A stretch of DNA of 64,000 bases from Candidatus Obscuribacterales bacterium (lineage in GTDB: Bacteria > Cyanobacteriota > Vampirovibrionia > Obscuribacterales > Obscuribacteraceae): assembly GCA_020050835.1 (NCBI GenBank), contig JAGVKB010000102.1, positions 210,126-274,125 of the forward strand. The letters are read 5' to 3'. Positions 44,856 through 52,730 of the stretch are shown piece after piece. Numbering within the stretch: position 1 is the stretch's first letter; every line of letters begins with the position of its first letter. Both the position numbers and the translations under genes were made by a program. Below the pieces are notes generated by a model. That model was not told where the DNA came from. It made no database searches and worked only from the letters and a program-made list of their open reading frames with translations.

Positions 44856-45233
44856 ATGAAAAAGCAAGCCTGGATACTAACCGCAGCTCTGGCGCTGTTG
44901 GCTGGGACGGCAACACCGTCTTACGCCGATGGACCGCTGGGCGATGTGGGTAGTCTGTTCGGTTCGGTTACCGCCACAGTGTTTGATGCTCCGCAAGGGG
45001 TTCTCTACTATTCCCTCTGGCGTTGTCCACTTAAGACGACAGAATATCTGGCGGATAAGTTTGGTGACCCGAAGGGTTTTCAACAGAATGTGGCGGGTGC
45101 TGTTCTTGGAATTCCAACTGGATTCTTGTGGGGCATTCCTTACGGAGCGATCCGTGGGGCTGGCCATGGCATGAAGTCCGGATGGGATAAACCGTTCAGC
45201 ACGGATTCGTTTATCGTAACTAAGGAAGAGTAA
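44856..45233 (+). CDS. exported glycine-rich family protein 2 of 4
   Basis: The 125-residue product has a signal peptide (ILTAALALLAGTATPSYA) and the family layout, more diverged in the front: CPLKTTEYLADKFGDPKGF, then GAVLGIPTGFLWGIPYG, GHGMKSGWDKPFSTDSF. The C-terminal HGMK[ST]G..KPF..DSF block matches protein 1. The ATG at 44856 follows GGTGA. It lies in the same direction 98 bases after gene 1, with two hairpins between. Function unknown. Confidence 0.72.
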   Translation: MKKQAWILTAALALLAGTATPSYADGPLGDVGSLFGSVTATVFDAPQGVLYYSLWRCPLKTTEYLADKFGDPKGFQQNVAGAVLGIPTGFLWGIPYGAIRGAGHGMKSGWDKPFSTDSFIVTKEE

Positions 45234-45244
45234 TTACTAAGTTT

Positions 45245-45282
45245 CCGCCGGGTTAGTGAGCCAAACGCCCGGCGGTCACTAG
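45245..45282. repeat. hairpin between exported-family genes 2 and 3
   Basis: CCGCCGGG (45245-45252) and CCCGGCGG (45268-45275) are perfect arms; a competing pairing TAGTGA/TCACTA overlaps it. The two structures exclude each other, which could serve as a simple switch or be coincidental. Confidence 0.5.
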
Positions 45283-45298
45283 AAAGACGGTGGTTAAA

Positions 45299-45703
45299 AT
45301 GAACAAATTGACTCTAGGTCGTGTACTGTGCGCGGCAGCATTGCTGGCCAGCACCATAGGACCAGCGCTGGCGCTGGATTATGAAGCTAAGCCGATTATG
45401 TGGTGCATACAAGCTCCGATCAGATTGACCGGCGCCCTAACCGGTGCGGCGGTTTCCGGACTGGTCAGTGCTCCGATTGATGATGGCTATCACTGGTTTC
45501 TCAAGGGGACATCCCACGTTGCCGGCAAGTTCGGTGATGAAAATGGGGCTGGCCAGATTGCAGCAGCCGTTCCGATTGGTGGCTCGACCGGGCTAGTGTT
45601 GGGCAGTGCCTATGGCGTTTACGACGGCACATGGCATGGTCTGAAAACCGGCTGGAGGAAGCCGTTTAGCAGATGGTCCTACATCACCATGGAAGAAAAA
45701 TAG
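45299..45703 (+). CDS. exported glycine-rich family protein 3 of 4
   Basis: The 134-residue product has a signal peptide (LCAAALLASTIGPALA) and the family pattern: APIRLTGALTGAAVSGLVSAPIDDG, TSHVAGKFGDENGAGQ, then IGGSTGLVLGSAYGVYDG, TWHGLKTGWRKPFSRWSY. The VAGK[LF]G[ND]E[DN]G and WHGLKTG..KPF blocks match protein 1 closely. ATG 45299 is preferred; a GTG 9 bases earlier is in frame. It is 65 bases after gene 2. Function unknown. Confidence 0.72.
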   Translation: MNKLTLGRVLCAAALLASTIGPALALDYEAKPIMWCIQAPIRLTGALTGAAVSGLVSAPIDDGYHWFLKGTSHVAGKFGDENGAGQIAAAVPIGGSTGLVLGSAYGVYDGTWHGLKTGWRKPFSRWSYITMEEK

Positions 45704-45759
45704 TCTGCAGTAGTTTGGAGCGGGGCATTTAGCCCACCCTAGAAATAAAGGTAAAAGAT

Positions 45760-46209
45760 ATGCGGAAGAAAATTCTCTCGTCGGTGCTTGGAGTAGCTGC
45801 TTTGATTGGTGGCTTCGCAGGCATCAGCCATGCCTACCCGGTGCGCCCGGAGTCGGCTCGCGTTCAATACGAAATGTGGTACTTCCCAGTGCGTTTGGTC
45901 AGCATGGTCAGCGCGATTGTTTGGGATGTGCCGACAGCTTCCTTCCAAGATGGCGTCAAGGGCGCGATTGGTGGAACTAAAATGGTTGCTCGTAACCTCG
46001 GTAAAGAAGACGGCATTTATGAATTGATTGCTGGATCCGTTACCGGCGGACCGGTCGGGCTAGTAGGCGGAGCCGCTTATGGATTGATCCATGGCTTCGG
46101 TTATGGCACCTGGCACGGATTCGTAGGTTATCCGAGTCCCCACAGCGGCAGCCACAGCATGCTCTTCCAGGGCAAGCAGTACGTTGTTCCTTACGACGAC
46201 AACTACTAA
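45760..46209 (+). CDS. exported glycine-rich family protein 4 of 4
   Basis: The 149-residue product has a signal peptide (LGVAALIGGFAGISHAYP) and the family core: YFPVRLVSMVSAIVWDVPTASFQDGVKGA (residues 47-75), GTKMVARNLGKEDGIYE, then VTGGPVGLVGGAAYG and GTWHGFVGY. The C-terminus differs from the other three, ending in a His/Ser/Tyr-rich tail (HSGSHSMLFQGKQY) instead of KPF..SF, so it may be specialised. The ATG at 45760 follows AAAGG. Function unknown. Confidence 0.72.
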   Translation: MRKKILSSVLGVAALIGGFAGISHAYPVRPESARVQYEMWYFPVRLVSMVSAIVWDVPTASFQDGVKGAIGGTKMVARNLGKEDGIYELIAGSVTGGPVGLVGGAAYGLIHGFGYGTWHGFVGYPSPHSGSHSMLFQGKQYVVPYDDNY

Positions 46210-46278
46210 AGCTTGAAACTGGTGGGTTAGTAGTTTAACTAACGCTCCGACACGACCTGAAAGTTTGGCTCTTTAATG

Positions 46279-46314
46279 AAGTCCACTGCTCGCCGAAAGG
46301 CAAGCGGTGGACTT
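46279..46314. terminator. hairpin terminator after the exported-family genes
   Basis: AAGTCCAC at 46279-46286 pairs with GTGGACTT, extended inward through TGCTCGCC / GGCAAGCG around a GAAA tetraloop. The stem is long and well placed 70 bases after gene 4. The following bases are not a clear T-run. Confidence 0.6.
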
Positions 46315-46603
46315 CTGTATTGATGGTCTGCTGGATATTATGCTCGAATTGCAATGTGTCTTTTTTGTGAGCAGGCTGATTGTGGTATCGCATATGGTAG
46401 CACTGCGACTGGCCTGCCGGAGAAGAAGTCCATTACATGTGATATCAGCGTATGACTTGTTGTTCGTTCGGACGATATCAATGGTGGTGGCATGTCCAAC
46501 AGGGTAACTTAGAAAGTCAATTGCATTGCGAAATTCTGAGTTCAAAAGAAAGCGGACCGGTTCTAAGGCCGATCCGCTCTGGTCTGAATGTCGCGTGTTT
46601 ACC
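46315..46603. other. intergenic region, nothing recognised
   Basis: About 290 bases between the array terminator and the convergent reductase gene. Short overlapping frames occur on both strands, but none has protein-like composition or a ribosome site. Confidence 0.4.
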
Positions 46604-47638
46604 TTATGGGTCGGAGACCTTGATCAAAAGCTTTCCGGTATTTCCGCCGTCAAAGAGCTTGTTCAAAGCGATCGGCGCATTCTCCAGTCCGGCGATGACA
46701 GTCTCGCGGTGCTTGATTTTGCCCTCAGCTATCCAGTGAACGAGCTTGTCTGTGGCGTCCTGGATCTTTAGCGCATAATCCGTGATGATGAAGCCCTGGA
46801 TGCGCAGTCGTTTCATCAAGGCCGGTGCCAAGCCAAGTTTGGTTTTAGAATCATCGGCTTCATTGTAGGATGCGATCAATCCACAAAGCACTATGCGTCC
46901 GTTAAGATTCATCCTTTTGTAGACTTCTTCCATGATTTCGCCGCCGACGTTCTCGAAGTCTATATCAATGCCGTTGGGAGTAGCCTGCTGAAGTTGTTTT
47001 TGCCAGGAGGGCTGTTTGTAATCAACAGCTGCGTCGAAGCCAAGCTCGTCGATGAGCCAATTGCATTTGTGCTCACCGCCGGCGATACCAACTACTCTCA
47101 GACCATTCAGCTTTCCGATCTGACCGACTATACTGCCAACAGCTCCGGCAGCGGCTGATACAACAAGAGTCTCGCCCTTCTTCGGTGCACCGACATCCAA
47201 TAATCCAAAGTAAGCAGTCCAGCCTGTCATGCCAGCAGCGCCTGCCAGAGCCGCCAATGGAACTCCGGCAATTTTCGGCAGAGTAACAAGCGGAAACGGC
47301 TCGTTTCCGGTAGCAATTACATACTCCTGCCAGCCGAGCATACCGCTAACATAGTCACCAACTTTGAAGCGAGAGTTGTTGGATTGCTCGACTTGACCAA
47401 TTCCCAATCCTCGCATGGTTTCGCCAATCTTCACAGGCGGCATGTATTGTTCGATGTCGCTCATCCAAATGCGATTGGTAGGATCCAACGACAGATAGAC
47501 TGTACGTATGAGCACTTCATTCGGTCCGAGCTTCGGAATAGTTGATTGCACGTAGTCGAAATTGTCTGGTGTGACCAGCCCAACCGGCCGTGATTTCAAG
47601 CGGAATAAGTGATTCTCGGTATGAGTGGTGGTTGCCAT
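46604..47638 (-). CDS. NADPH-dependent reductase of the MDR superfamily (CurA/alkenal reductase type)
   Basis: The 344-residue protein is a zinc-free medium-chain dehydrogenase/reductase: LSLDPTNRIWMSD, AGAAGMTGWTAYFGLLDVG, VSAAAGAVGSIVGQIGKL (nucleotide-binding glycines), DYKQPSWQ and CGLIASYN. These match the prostaglandin/alkenal reductase and curcumin reductase group, which reduce carbon-carbon double bonds next to carbonyls with NADPH, often for detoxification. AAGGAGGGA upstream of the ATG at 47638 is a very strong ribosome site; the longer frame is not needed. It stands alone. Confidence 0.92.
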   Translation of the reverse strand: MATTTHTENHLFRLKSRPVGLVTPDNFDYVQSTIPKLGPNEVLIRTVYLSLDPTNRIWMSDIEQYMPPVKIGETMRGLGIGQVEQSNNSRFKVGDYVSGMLGWQEYVIATGNEPFPLVTLPKIAGVPLAALAGAAGMTGWTAYFGLLDVGAPKKGETLVVSAAAGAVGSIVGQIGKLNGLRVVGIAGGEHKCNWLIDELGFDAAVDYKQPSWQKQLQQATPNGIDIDFENVGGEIMEEVYKRMNLNGRIVLCGLIASYNEADDSKTKLGLAPALMKRLRIQGFIITDYALKIQDATDKLVHWIAEGKIKHRETVIAGLENAPIALNKLFDGGNTGKLLIKVSDP

Positions 47639-48191
47639 GATAAATCCCTCCTTCAATTGAGGAAGCAATGTAGAAAATGTCGCGGTGGGCTAATGATAAC
47701 GTGTCAGCGGTGAATTTACTTAGGTCGGCTTAGAAGAGAGTCCGGACAATGTTTTCACTTGGTCGGATGATGAAGTTCGGAGGCCAATACAATTGCCGGA
47801 GCTGACTTTGAGGGACAGATTGAACGTGGTACTGACGTTCATCAGCTAGCCTACTCAACGGCAGACCGCTTGCATGGCTACAAGTAAGCTTGCAATCAGA
47901 GGATTGCAAGTCATTGGTGATTCAACATCAGTCTGGGGCAGTATTGAAACCGCTCTGGAACGCTTTAGACCTATGGCAATTTGCTTAGTTGATCGCTCGG
48001 CCGAATGATAAAGTAGCTATATGGAAACGTTAACAGTTGGTGTATACCGGGTTGTCCCGGCTGCCTCTGCGTAGCTAAGCGCCTGACTGAACTGGCCGAT
48101 TGCGAAGGCAGAGTTTGTTTCCAGGTGTGTGTAGCGATCAGAACGTTCCATGGCAGCTTCTGCGGCAATGATGGCAGAGAGGAGAGAAATT
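47639..48191. other. intergenic region with a perfect hairpin at 47889-47910
   Basis: No gene is seen between the divergent reductase and DUF2252 genes. CTTGCAATC-AGAG-GATTGCAAG is a perfect 9-bp stem with a tetraloop. Its place far upstream of both genes suggests a small transcript's terminator or a regulatory hairpin, but no promoter pairs with it convincingly. Confidence 0.45.
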
Positions 48192-49607
48192 ATGACCAAG
48201 CAGCCTCGCAATCCGAAGCAGCCTGACTCCAGACAGAAGAAAGCAGCCTTGCACTTCATACCCGCAAGTGAACGCCGAGCCCGTGGCAGAGCGCTACGAG
48301 ATGTCGTACCCCGCAGAGATCACTCCGTCTGGACTCTATCACCAAACAGGCGAGATCCAATTGCAGTACTGGAAGAGTCAAATAGCGGGCGCATTCCAGA
48401 GCTGATACCAATACGATACGGCCGCATGATGAAGTCACCGTTTACCTTTTTTAGAGGAAGTGCGGCACTAATGGCAATGGATCTTGCCAGCACTCCGACT
48501 AGTGGACTGATGGTGCAACTTTGTGGTGACTGCCATCTCCTCAACTTCGGAGCCTACGCTACACCGGAAAGAAACATTATCGTAGATATCAACGATTTCG
48601 ACGAAACGCTGCCAGGTCCGTGGGAGTGGGATCTAAAACGGTTAGCCACCAGTTTCGTATTGGCCTGTCGCGGCAATGACTTCAAGTCTGATATCTGCCG
48701 CGAAGCTGCCCAGTCAGTCGCTCGCTCATACCGAAAGTCAATGCGTGAATTTTCAGAGATGACGGTTCTAGACATCTGGTACTCGAAAATGGATCTCGAT
48801 ACTTACCTTGCTGGTATGCAAAACAAAGAGTTTCGGGAAGATGCCAACGCCCTAGTCAAGAGGGTGAAGAGTAAATCGATCAGAGAATACTACTTCCCGA
48901 AATTGACGCTCGAACGACATGGACGACGCGTATTCAAAGACAATCCACCGCTTGTCTATCACACAGATGAACAGCGAGAACAGGAATTTCTAGAGACAGC
49001 AAAGCGCGTGTTTCTGGACTATAAGACAACTGTCAACGCTGCTCGCCACGCTTTGCTCGATCGCTACACACTGATGGATGTGGCCATGAAGATTGTGGGA
49101 ATTGGCAGCGTCGGTACTTATTGTGCGGTTGTCCTGCTAATGGCGGACGAAAACGATCCACTCATTTTGCAGGTCAAGGAAGCTCGGGACTCAGTTCTGG
49201 CACCCTATGCCAGCAAGAGCACGTACGATAATCACGGGCGACGCGTCGTTGAGGGACAGCGACTGATGCAAGCGCACAGTGATAGCTTCCTGGGCTGGGC
49301 GCGTGGTCCACGCGGGCGTGACATGTACTTTCGCCAGCTTAAGGACATGAAGATGTCTCCAGTCCCCGAAGTCTGGATGCCAGAGCGCGCGTTAGAAGTG
49401 GCAAAATCGTTGGGCTGGGTGCTGGCACGAGCTCACGCCCGCTCTGGCGATGCGGCAAGCATAAGCGGCTATCTTGGTGCAAAGGATGTCTTCGACAAAG
49501 CAATTGCGGATTTCGCTGTTGCTTATGCAGACCAGACTGAGCGCGACCACAAAGCACTCGTTGCGGCAGTAAGAGCGGGACGTTTGGAAGCCTTCATCGA
49601 GCGATAA
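48192..49607 (+). CDS. DUF2252-family protein
   Basis: The 471-residue protein matches DUF2252: RRDPIAVLEESNSGRIPELIPIRYGRM (residues 54-80), then SPFTFFRGSAALMAMDLA, CGDCHLLNFGAYATPERN, DINDFDETLPGPWEWDLKRLATS and the C-terminal LARAHARSGDA. The HxxNFG and DxxDFD blocks recall the catalytic loops of kinase-like phosphotransferases, but the family's activity is not established. AGGAG lies 7 bases before the ATG at 48192, so I start there rather than 42 bases upstream. It is monocistronic. Confidence 0.88.
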   Translation: MTKQPRNPKQPDSRQKKAALHFIPASERRARGRALRDVVPRRDHSVWTLSPNRRDPIAVLEESNSGRIPELIPIRYGRMMKSPFTFFRGSAALMAMDLASTPTSGLMVQLCGDCHLLNFGAYATPERNIIVDINDFDETLPGPWEWDLKRLATSFVLACRGNDFKSDICREAAQSVARSYRKSMREFSEMTVLDIWYSKMDLDTYLAGMQNKEFREDANALVKRVKSKSIREYYFPKLTLERHGRRVFKDNPPLVYHTDEQREQEFLETAKRVFLDYKTTVNAARHALLDRYTLMDVAMKIVGIGSVGTYCAVVLLMADENDPLILQVKEARDSVLAPYASKSTYDNHGRRVVEGQRLMQAHSDSFLGWARGPRGRDMYFRQLKDMKMSPVPEVWMPERALEVAKSLGWVLARAHARSGDAASISGYLGAKDVFDKAIADFAVAYADQTERDHKALVAAVRAGRLEAFIER

Positions 49608-49834
49608 GGCAATTTTGCAGCGCTACTGGCCGGTGTTGTGAGCTAATTCAATATGGTCGCTTGCGAAACTGATGCTCTGGTCGATTGACAAACCCTGATT
49701 TTAGCTTCTGGTCCAAAGTTGTCATCATCTTGCTACGTGCGTGTTGGATCCTTCCCATAAGCTTACCTTGCCGAGAGCACCCCCGGTTTCAAACTGTCTG
49801 GGCATTACGACCAGCAATACTAAGGAGTTATGAC

Positions 49835-50275
49835 ATGGGTGAACTACTCAACGAACAGGATAAGGCTCAAATTGACAGATATGTTCAAGAGACGGAAATT
49901 AATGCCCTCAATGGCAATAAATCAGACGCAAGGAGAGCCGCCGAAAATCTCAGCAACTATGTAAATCACATGCAAGTAGCTGACAAACGCGAAGAGGCTG
50001 TAGCGCGTATTAACAAGCAGAATAAAGAGCATATAGCTGGATCGAAAAGGACCGACCTTCCCAGCGTATCGATTGTTGTTTCCGGAGAAGATTCAGATGG
50101 AGACACTAAGATAGATAGAATCAATGGATTTCGACTTCAAACAAGCGGAGAGCAAGGCATGTCTCCACTGCGAGCACATCCAAGTGACTCCGTACAGCCT
50201 TTAAAGAAGAACTCCGACGTGCCGAACAACAGCAAAGTGCCGTTATTCGGTGAGTCTGCCGAAAAGATAAAATAG
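49835..50275 (+). CDS. hypothetical hydrophilic protein
   Basis: The 146-residue product is charged and probably cytoplasmic. The first 80 residues look helical (LLNEQDKAQIDRYVQETEINALNG, then SDARRAAENLSNYVNHMQVADKREE), the rest is Ser/Asp-rich and possibly disordered. GGAG 7 bases before the ATG at 49835 is a strong ribosome site and rules against the longer frame. No family recognised. A long terminator hairpin follows the stop codon. Confidence 0.65.
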   Translation: MGELLNEQDKAQIDRYVQETEINALNGNKSDARRAAENLSNYVNHMQVADKREEAVARINKQNKEHIAGSKRTDLPSVSIVVSGEDSDGDTKIDRINGFRLQTSGEQGMSPLRAHPSDSVQPLKKNSDVPNNSKVPLFGESAEKIK

Positions 50276-50286
50276 CGCTAGCTCCT

Positions 50287-50330
50287 GCAAGAATGCCGGA
50301 ATGGCAATCGAGACATTCCGGTATTCTTGC
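50287..50330. terminator. 17-bp hairpin, bidirectional terminator
   Basis: GCAAGAATGCCGGAATG pairs with CATTCCGGTATTCTTGC (one G-T wobble) around a 10-base loop, between convergent genes. Its length is unusual; no T-run follows on the plus strand. Confidence 0.7.
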
Positions 50331-50380
50331 GCGCTCAATTCAAGACGACATGCGCCAATACCTCATTAGAGTGGCTATCT

Positions 50381-51121
50381 TCAGCCGCCAAGTGATGTTT
50401 CCAGTGCTTTGCGTTTTCTTCTTCTTCGCTCGCTTGATAAATTCAATATCTCGACAAAAACCGAGAATGCCATCGCCGCGTATATGTAAGATTTGTTTAT
50501 ATGCTGCCCACATCCCTCAGCCATTAGCACAACACCAATCAAAAGTAAGAAGCTGAGAGCGAGCATCTTTACCGTCGCGTGCTTGTTGATGAAAGTGCTC
50601 ACCGAGCTGGAAAACATCATCATGATCAGAACGGAGATCATTACGGCAACAACCATGACCCAAATCTGATCGACCATGCCCACAGCGGTGATGACCGAAT
50701 CTAGCGAAAAAACCATGTCCAGAATCGCAATCTGAATCAAGGTACTCAAAAGCGATGGATAAGTCTTGGTTTCGATTTTCTCTTCTTCACCTTCCATCCG
50801 TCCGTGAATCTCTTTAGTGGCCTTTCCTACAAGAAATGCACCGCCAAGGAGCAATAATAAGTCACGGCCGGAGATATCGTGTGAAGCAAGCGAAAGCAGC
50901 GGTTTCGTCAGTCGCATTACCCAAGCAAGGGAGCATAGCAAGACAATACGCGAAATCATTGCGAGCCCAAGTCCGATGGTCCGTGCACGAGCCTGCTGAT
51001 GTTCGGGCAATCGTGCCGCCAAAATTGAAATGAAGATGATGTTGTCTATGCCGAGAATGATCTCCATCGCGGTCAGTGACAACAGAGCCGCCCAAATTTC
51101 GCCATCGGTCAGCCAATCCAT
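50381..51121 (-). CDS. TerC-family integral membrane protein
   Basis: The 246-residue protein has about seven membrane helices and the TerC motifs LTAMEIILGIDNIIFISI near the N-terminus and DMVFSLDSVITAVGM in the middle, whose Asp residues are thought to bind metal ions. A cytoplasmic charged loop (EIHGRMEGEEEKIE) separates the halves. Family members are linked to tellurium resistance and, in other cases, manganese export. No ter operon partners are nearby, so metal homeostasis is the likelier role. ATG at 51121. Confidence 0.92.
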   Translation of the reverse strand: MDWLTDGEIWAALLSLTAMEIILGIDNIIFISILAARLPEHQQARARTIGLGLAMISRIVLLCSLAWVMRLTKPLLSLASHDISGRDLLLLLGGAFLVGKATKEIHGRMEGEEEKIETKTYPSLLSTLIQIAILDMVFSLDSVITAVGMVDQIWVMVVAVMISVLIMMMFSSSVSTFINKHATVKMLALSFLLLIGVVLMAEGCGQHINKSYIYAAMAFSVFVEILNLSSERRRRKRKALETSLGG

Positions 51122-51214
51122 TTAAGTCGTTCCTTCTCGCTGTGGCGAAATTGTAGTTGGACAATAAAATCCGTTCGAGACCGCAAAATTTTCCCAGGCG
51201 CCGCCAGAATCCAT

Positions 51215-52321
51215 TTACGGCACCGATGAAGCCTCGGAAGCAATGTCTGTTAGTGGTTGGTCATTGAGCGGCTTGAAATAGAATTCTTGGGCTAGAAGCA
51301 GTATGGCTGCAGCTGAAGGTACCGCCGCCAGGGCGCCTGCTGCGCCGGCCAGGCTGCCACCAATTAGAATTGAGAACATTACTACAAGTGGATGCATATC
51401 GACGTTCTTTCCTAGCAGAAGCGGAACTATGAAGTTTGTTTCGGCTAACTGCTCCAGGGCGAACACTGCAAAAGTCAGACCGACCATCTGAAGTGAATCT
51501 GATGCTGCGATGAACAAGGCGAGAAAGGTCGCTGTGAGTGACCCCACATATGGTATCAGATTCAAAACGCCGGCCACTATCCCAAGGACCAAGCCATACT
51601 TGAGTCCGATCACTGTAAATCCGACTGCGAATACTGCTGCTACAGCCGTGCTGACCAAAAGCTGTCCTCGCACATAGCCGCCCATTCTACCTGCAAGCGG
51701 ATTGATAAGCGATCGCGCTCTTGTTCGGTGTTGCTTAGGAAGCCACAACAAGAGTTTGTCCCAGATGTGGTTGGCCTCGATGACGAAGTAAGCCGCCAGG
51801 AACAACGTCAGCACCGCATTAAGTGCAAGTCCCATAAACCCGGCAGTTAGAGAGAGCGTTTTCTTTGCGATGCTTATGACCGGTTCGCGCAGATCGGTTG
51901 CATGAATATCTAATGCGTCCACTTTGTCGCCTACAATTGAAAGAATGTGCGACCACCAGTCCTGGATAATCAAGGAGAGGCGTGGAAGCTGCTCTGCAAG
52001 CAGCTTCGCCTGCTCTGATAGTGGGACAGCAAGCGCGAATCCGACTCCGGCATAGAAAAACAAAACCAAGCCGTAAACACAAATTACAGTCACAGCCCGG
52101 CTGATTCCTTTCTTCTCGAGCATTTCGGCGATTGGTGCAATCGCTGATGCCACGGTTAGTGCCAGGATCAAGTCCAGCAATAGAACCCGGAGTTCCCACG
52201 CCAGCAAGATACTGCCAGCAGCGATGGCAACCAGAAGCGTAATCACCACAGCATGGCGATAAACAATGGGAACCTTGTACTGTGCCGGTGGAGTAGCCTC
52301 GGCGTTGGATTCTTGCGTCAT
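51215..52321 (-). CDS. AI-2E-family transporter (PerM-like)
   Basis: The 368-residue protein has seven to eight helices and the AI-2E/PF01594 pattern: LLDLILALTVASAIAPIAEMLEKKGISRA (residues 48-76), YFVIEANHIWDKLL, GGYVRGQLLVSTAVA, GLKYGLVLGIVAGVLNLIPYVG and FIVPLLLGKNVDMHPL. The family includes putative autoinducer-2 exporters and Na+/H+ antiporters; the name does not prove quorum-signal transport. AAGG lies 10 bases before the ATG. It runs in the same direction as terC, 93 bases apart. Confidence 0.92.
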   Translation of the reverse strand: MTQESNAEATPPAQYKVPIVYRHAVVITLLVAIAAGSILLAWELRVLLLDLILALTVASAIAPIAEMLEKKGISRAVTVICVYGLVLFFYAGVGFALAVPLSEQAKLLAEQLPRLSLIIQDWWSHILSIVGDKVDALDIHATDLREPVISIAKKTLSLTAGFMGLALNAVLTLFLAAYFVIEANHIWDKLLLWLPKQHRTRARSLINPLAGRMGGYVRGQLLVSTAVAAVFAVGFTVIGLKYGLVLGIVAGVLNLIPYVGSLTATFLALFIAASDSLQMVGLTFAVFALEQLAETNFIVPLLLGKNVDMHPLVVMFSILIGGSLAGAAGALAAVPSAAAILLLAQEFYFKPLNDQPLTDIASEASSVP

Positions 52322-52730
52322 GTTGGTAACACCTTTCAGCTGTAGTCTTACTACTGCTTATCTTCAATTGATGATATTACATGCTGCGTTCAGCTTTCGT
52401 CAGACGAGCTCAACCAATCTATTGTTGTTCAATGCATCTTTGCATGACGGTTTAGCAATTTTCGAGGTGCGAAGCGTAGTTCTAGTCAGGAGGTATCAAT
52501 TCCATATCGTCCTAAATTCGACTTTTTGCTTGATCAAATAGTTGACAATAAATCAGTAATACAAGAGCACAATAGAACAAGATGACCTGTATACAATACG
52601 AACATACGACAAGGCTTATTGTCATATGGTCATACCCGCTAGTCATTTGTTAGCCTGGTGCCTATGATTATGGTAGACGCTGGTATCCTTGCCCTAATTG
52701 AATTGGAGCCTTTTGAAAGGAGTTTCCTAA
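52322..52730. other. intergenic region containing small-element copy A
   Basis: About 410 bases between divergent genes. The middle (52536-52629) holds an A/T-rich element with inverted ends described separately; the rest shows no gene. The promoter of the TPR/GRAM-like gene must lie in or just after the element. Confidence 0.4.
52536..52629. repeat. putative small dispersed element, copy A
   Basis: The stretch has inverted ends TGACAATAA (52543-52551) and TTATTGTCA (52616-52624), and shares six words in the same order with copy B at 56861-56979: AAATAGT, GACAATA, ACAAGAG, TGACCTGT, ATACGA and TATTGTC. This points to a miniature inverted-repeat element or a shared regulatory module. It lies about 100 bases upstream of the gene at 52731. 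Confidence 0.55.

Noticed and set aside
46307..46545. Overlapping short frames on both strands after the exported-family genes
   Set aside because: They overlap the terminator hairpin, have cysteine/serine-rich chance-like composition and no start signals.
51215..52321. AI-2E-type transporter taken as evidence for quorum sensing
   Set aside because: The family includes ion antiporters and no luxS-like gene is in the window.
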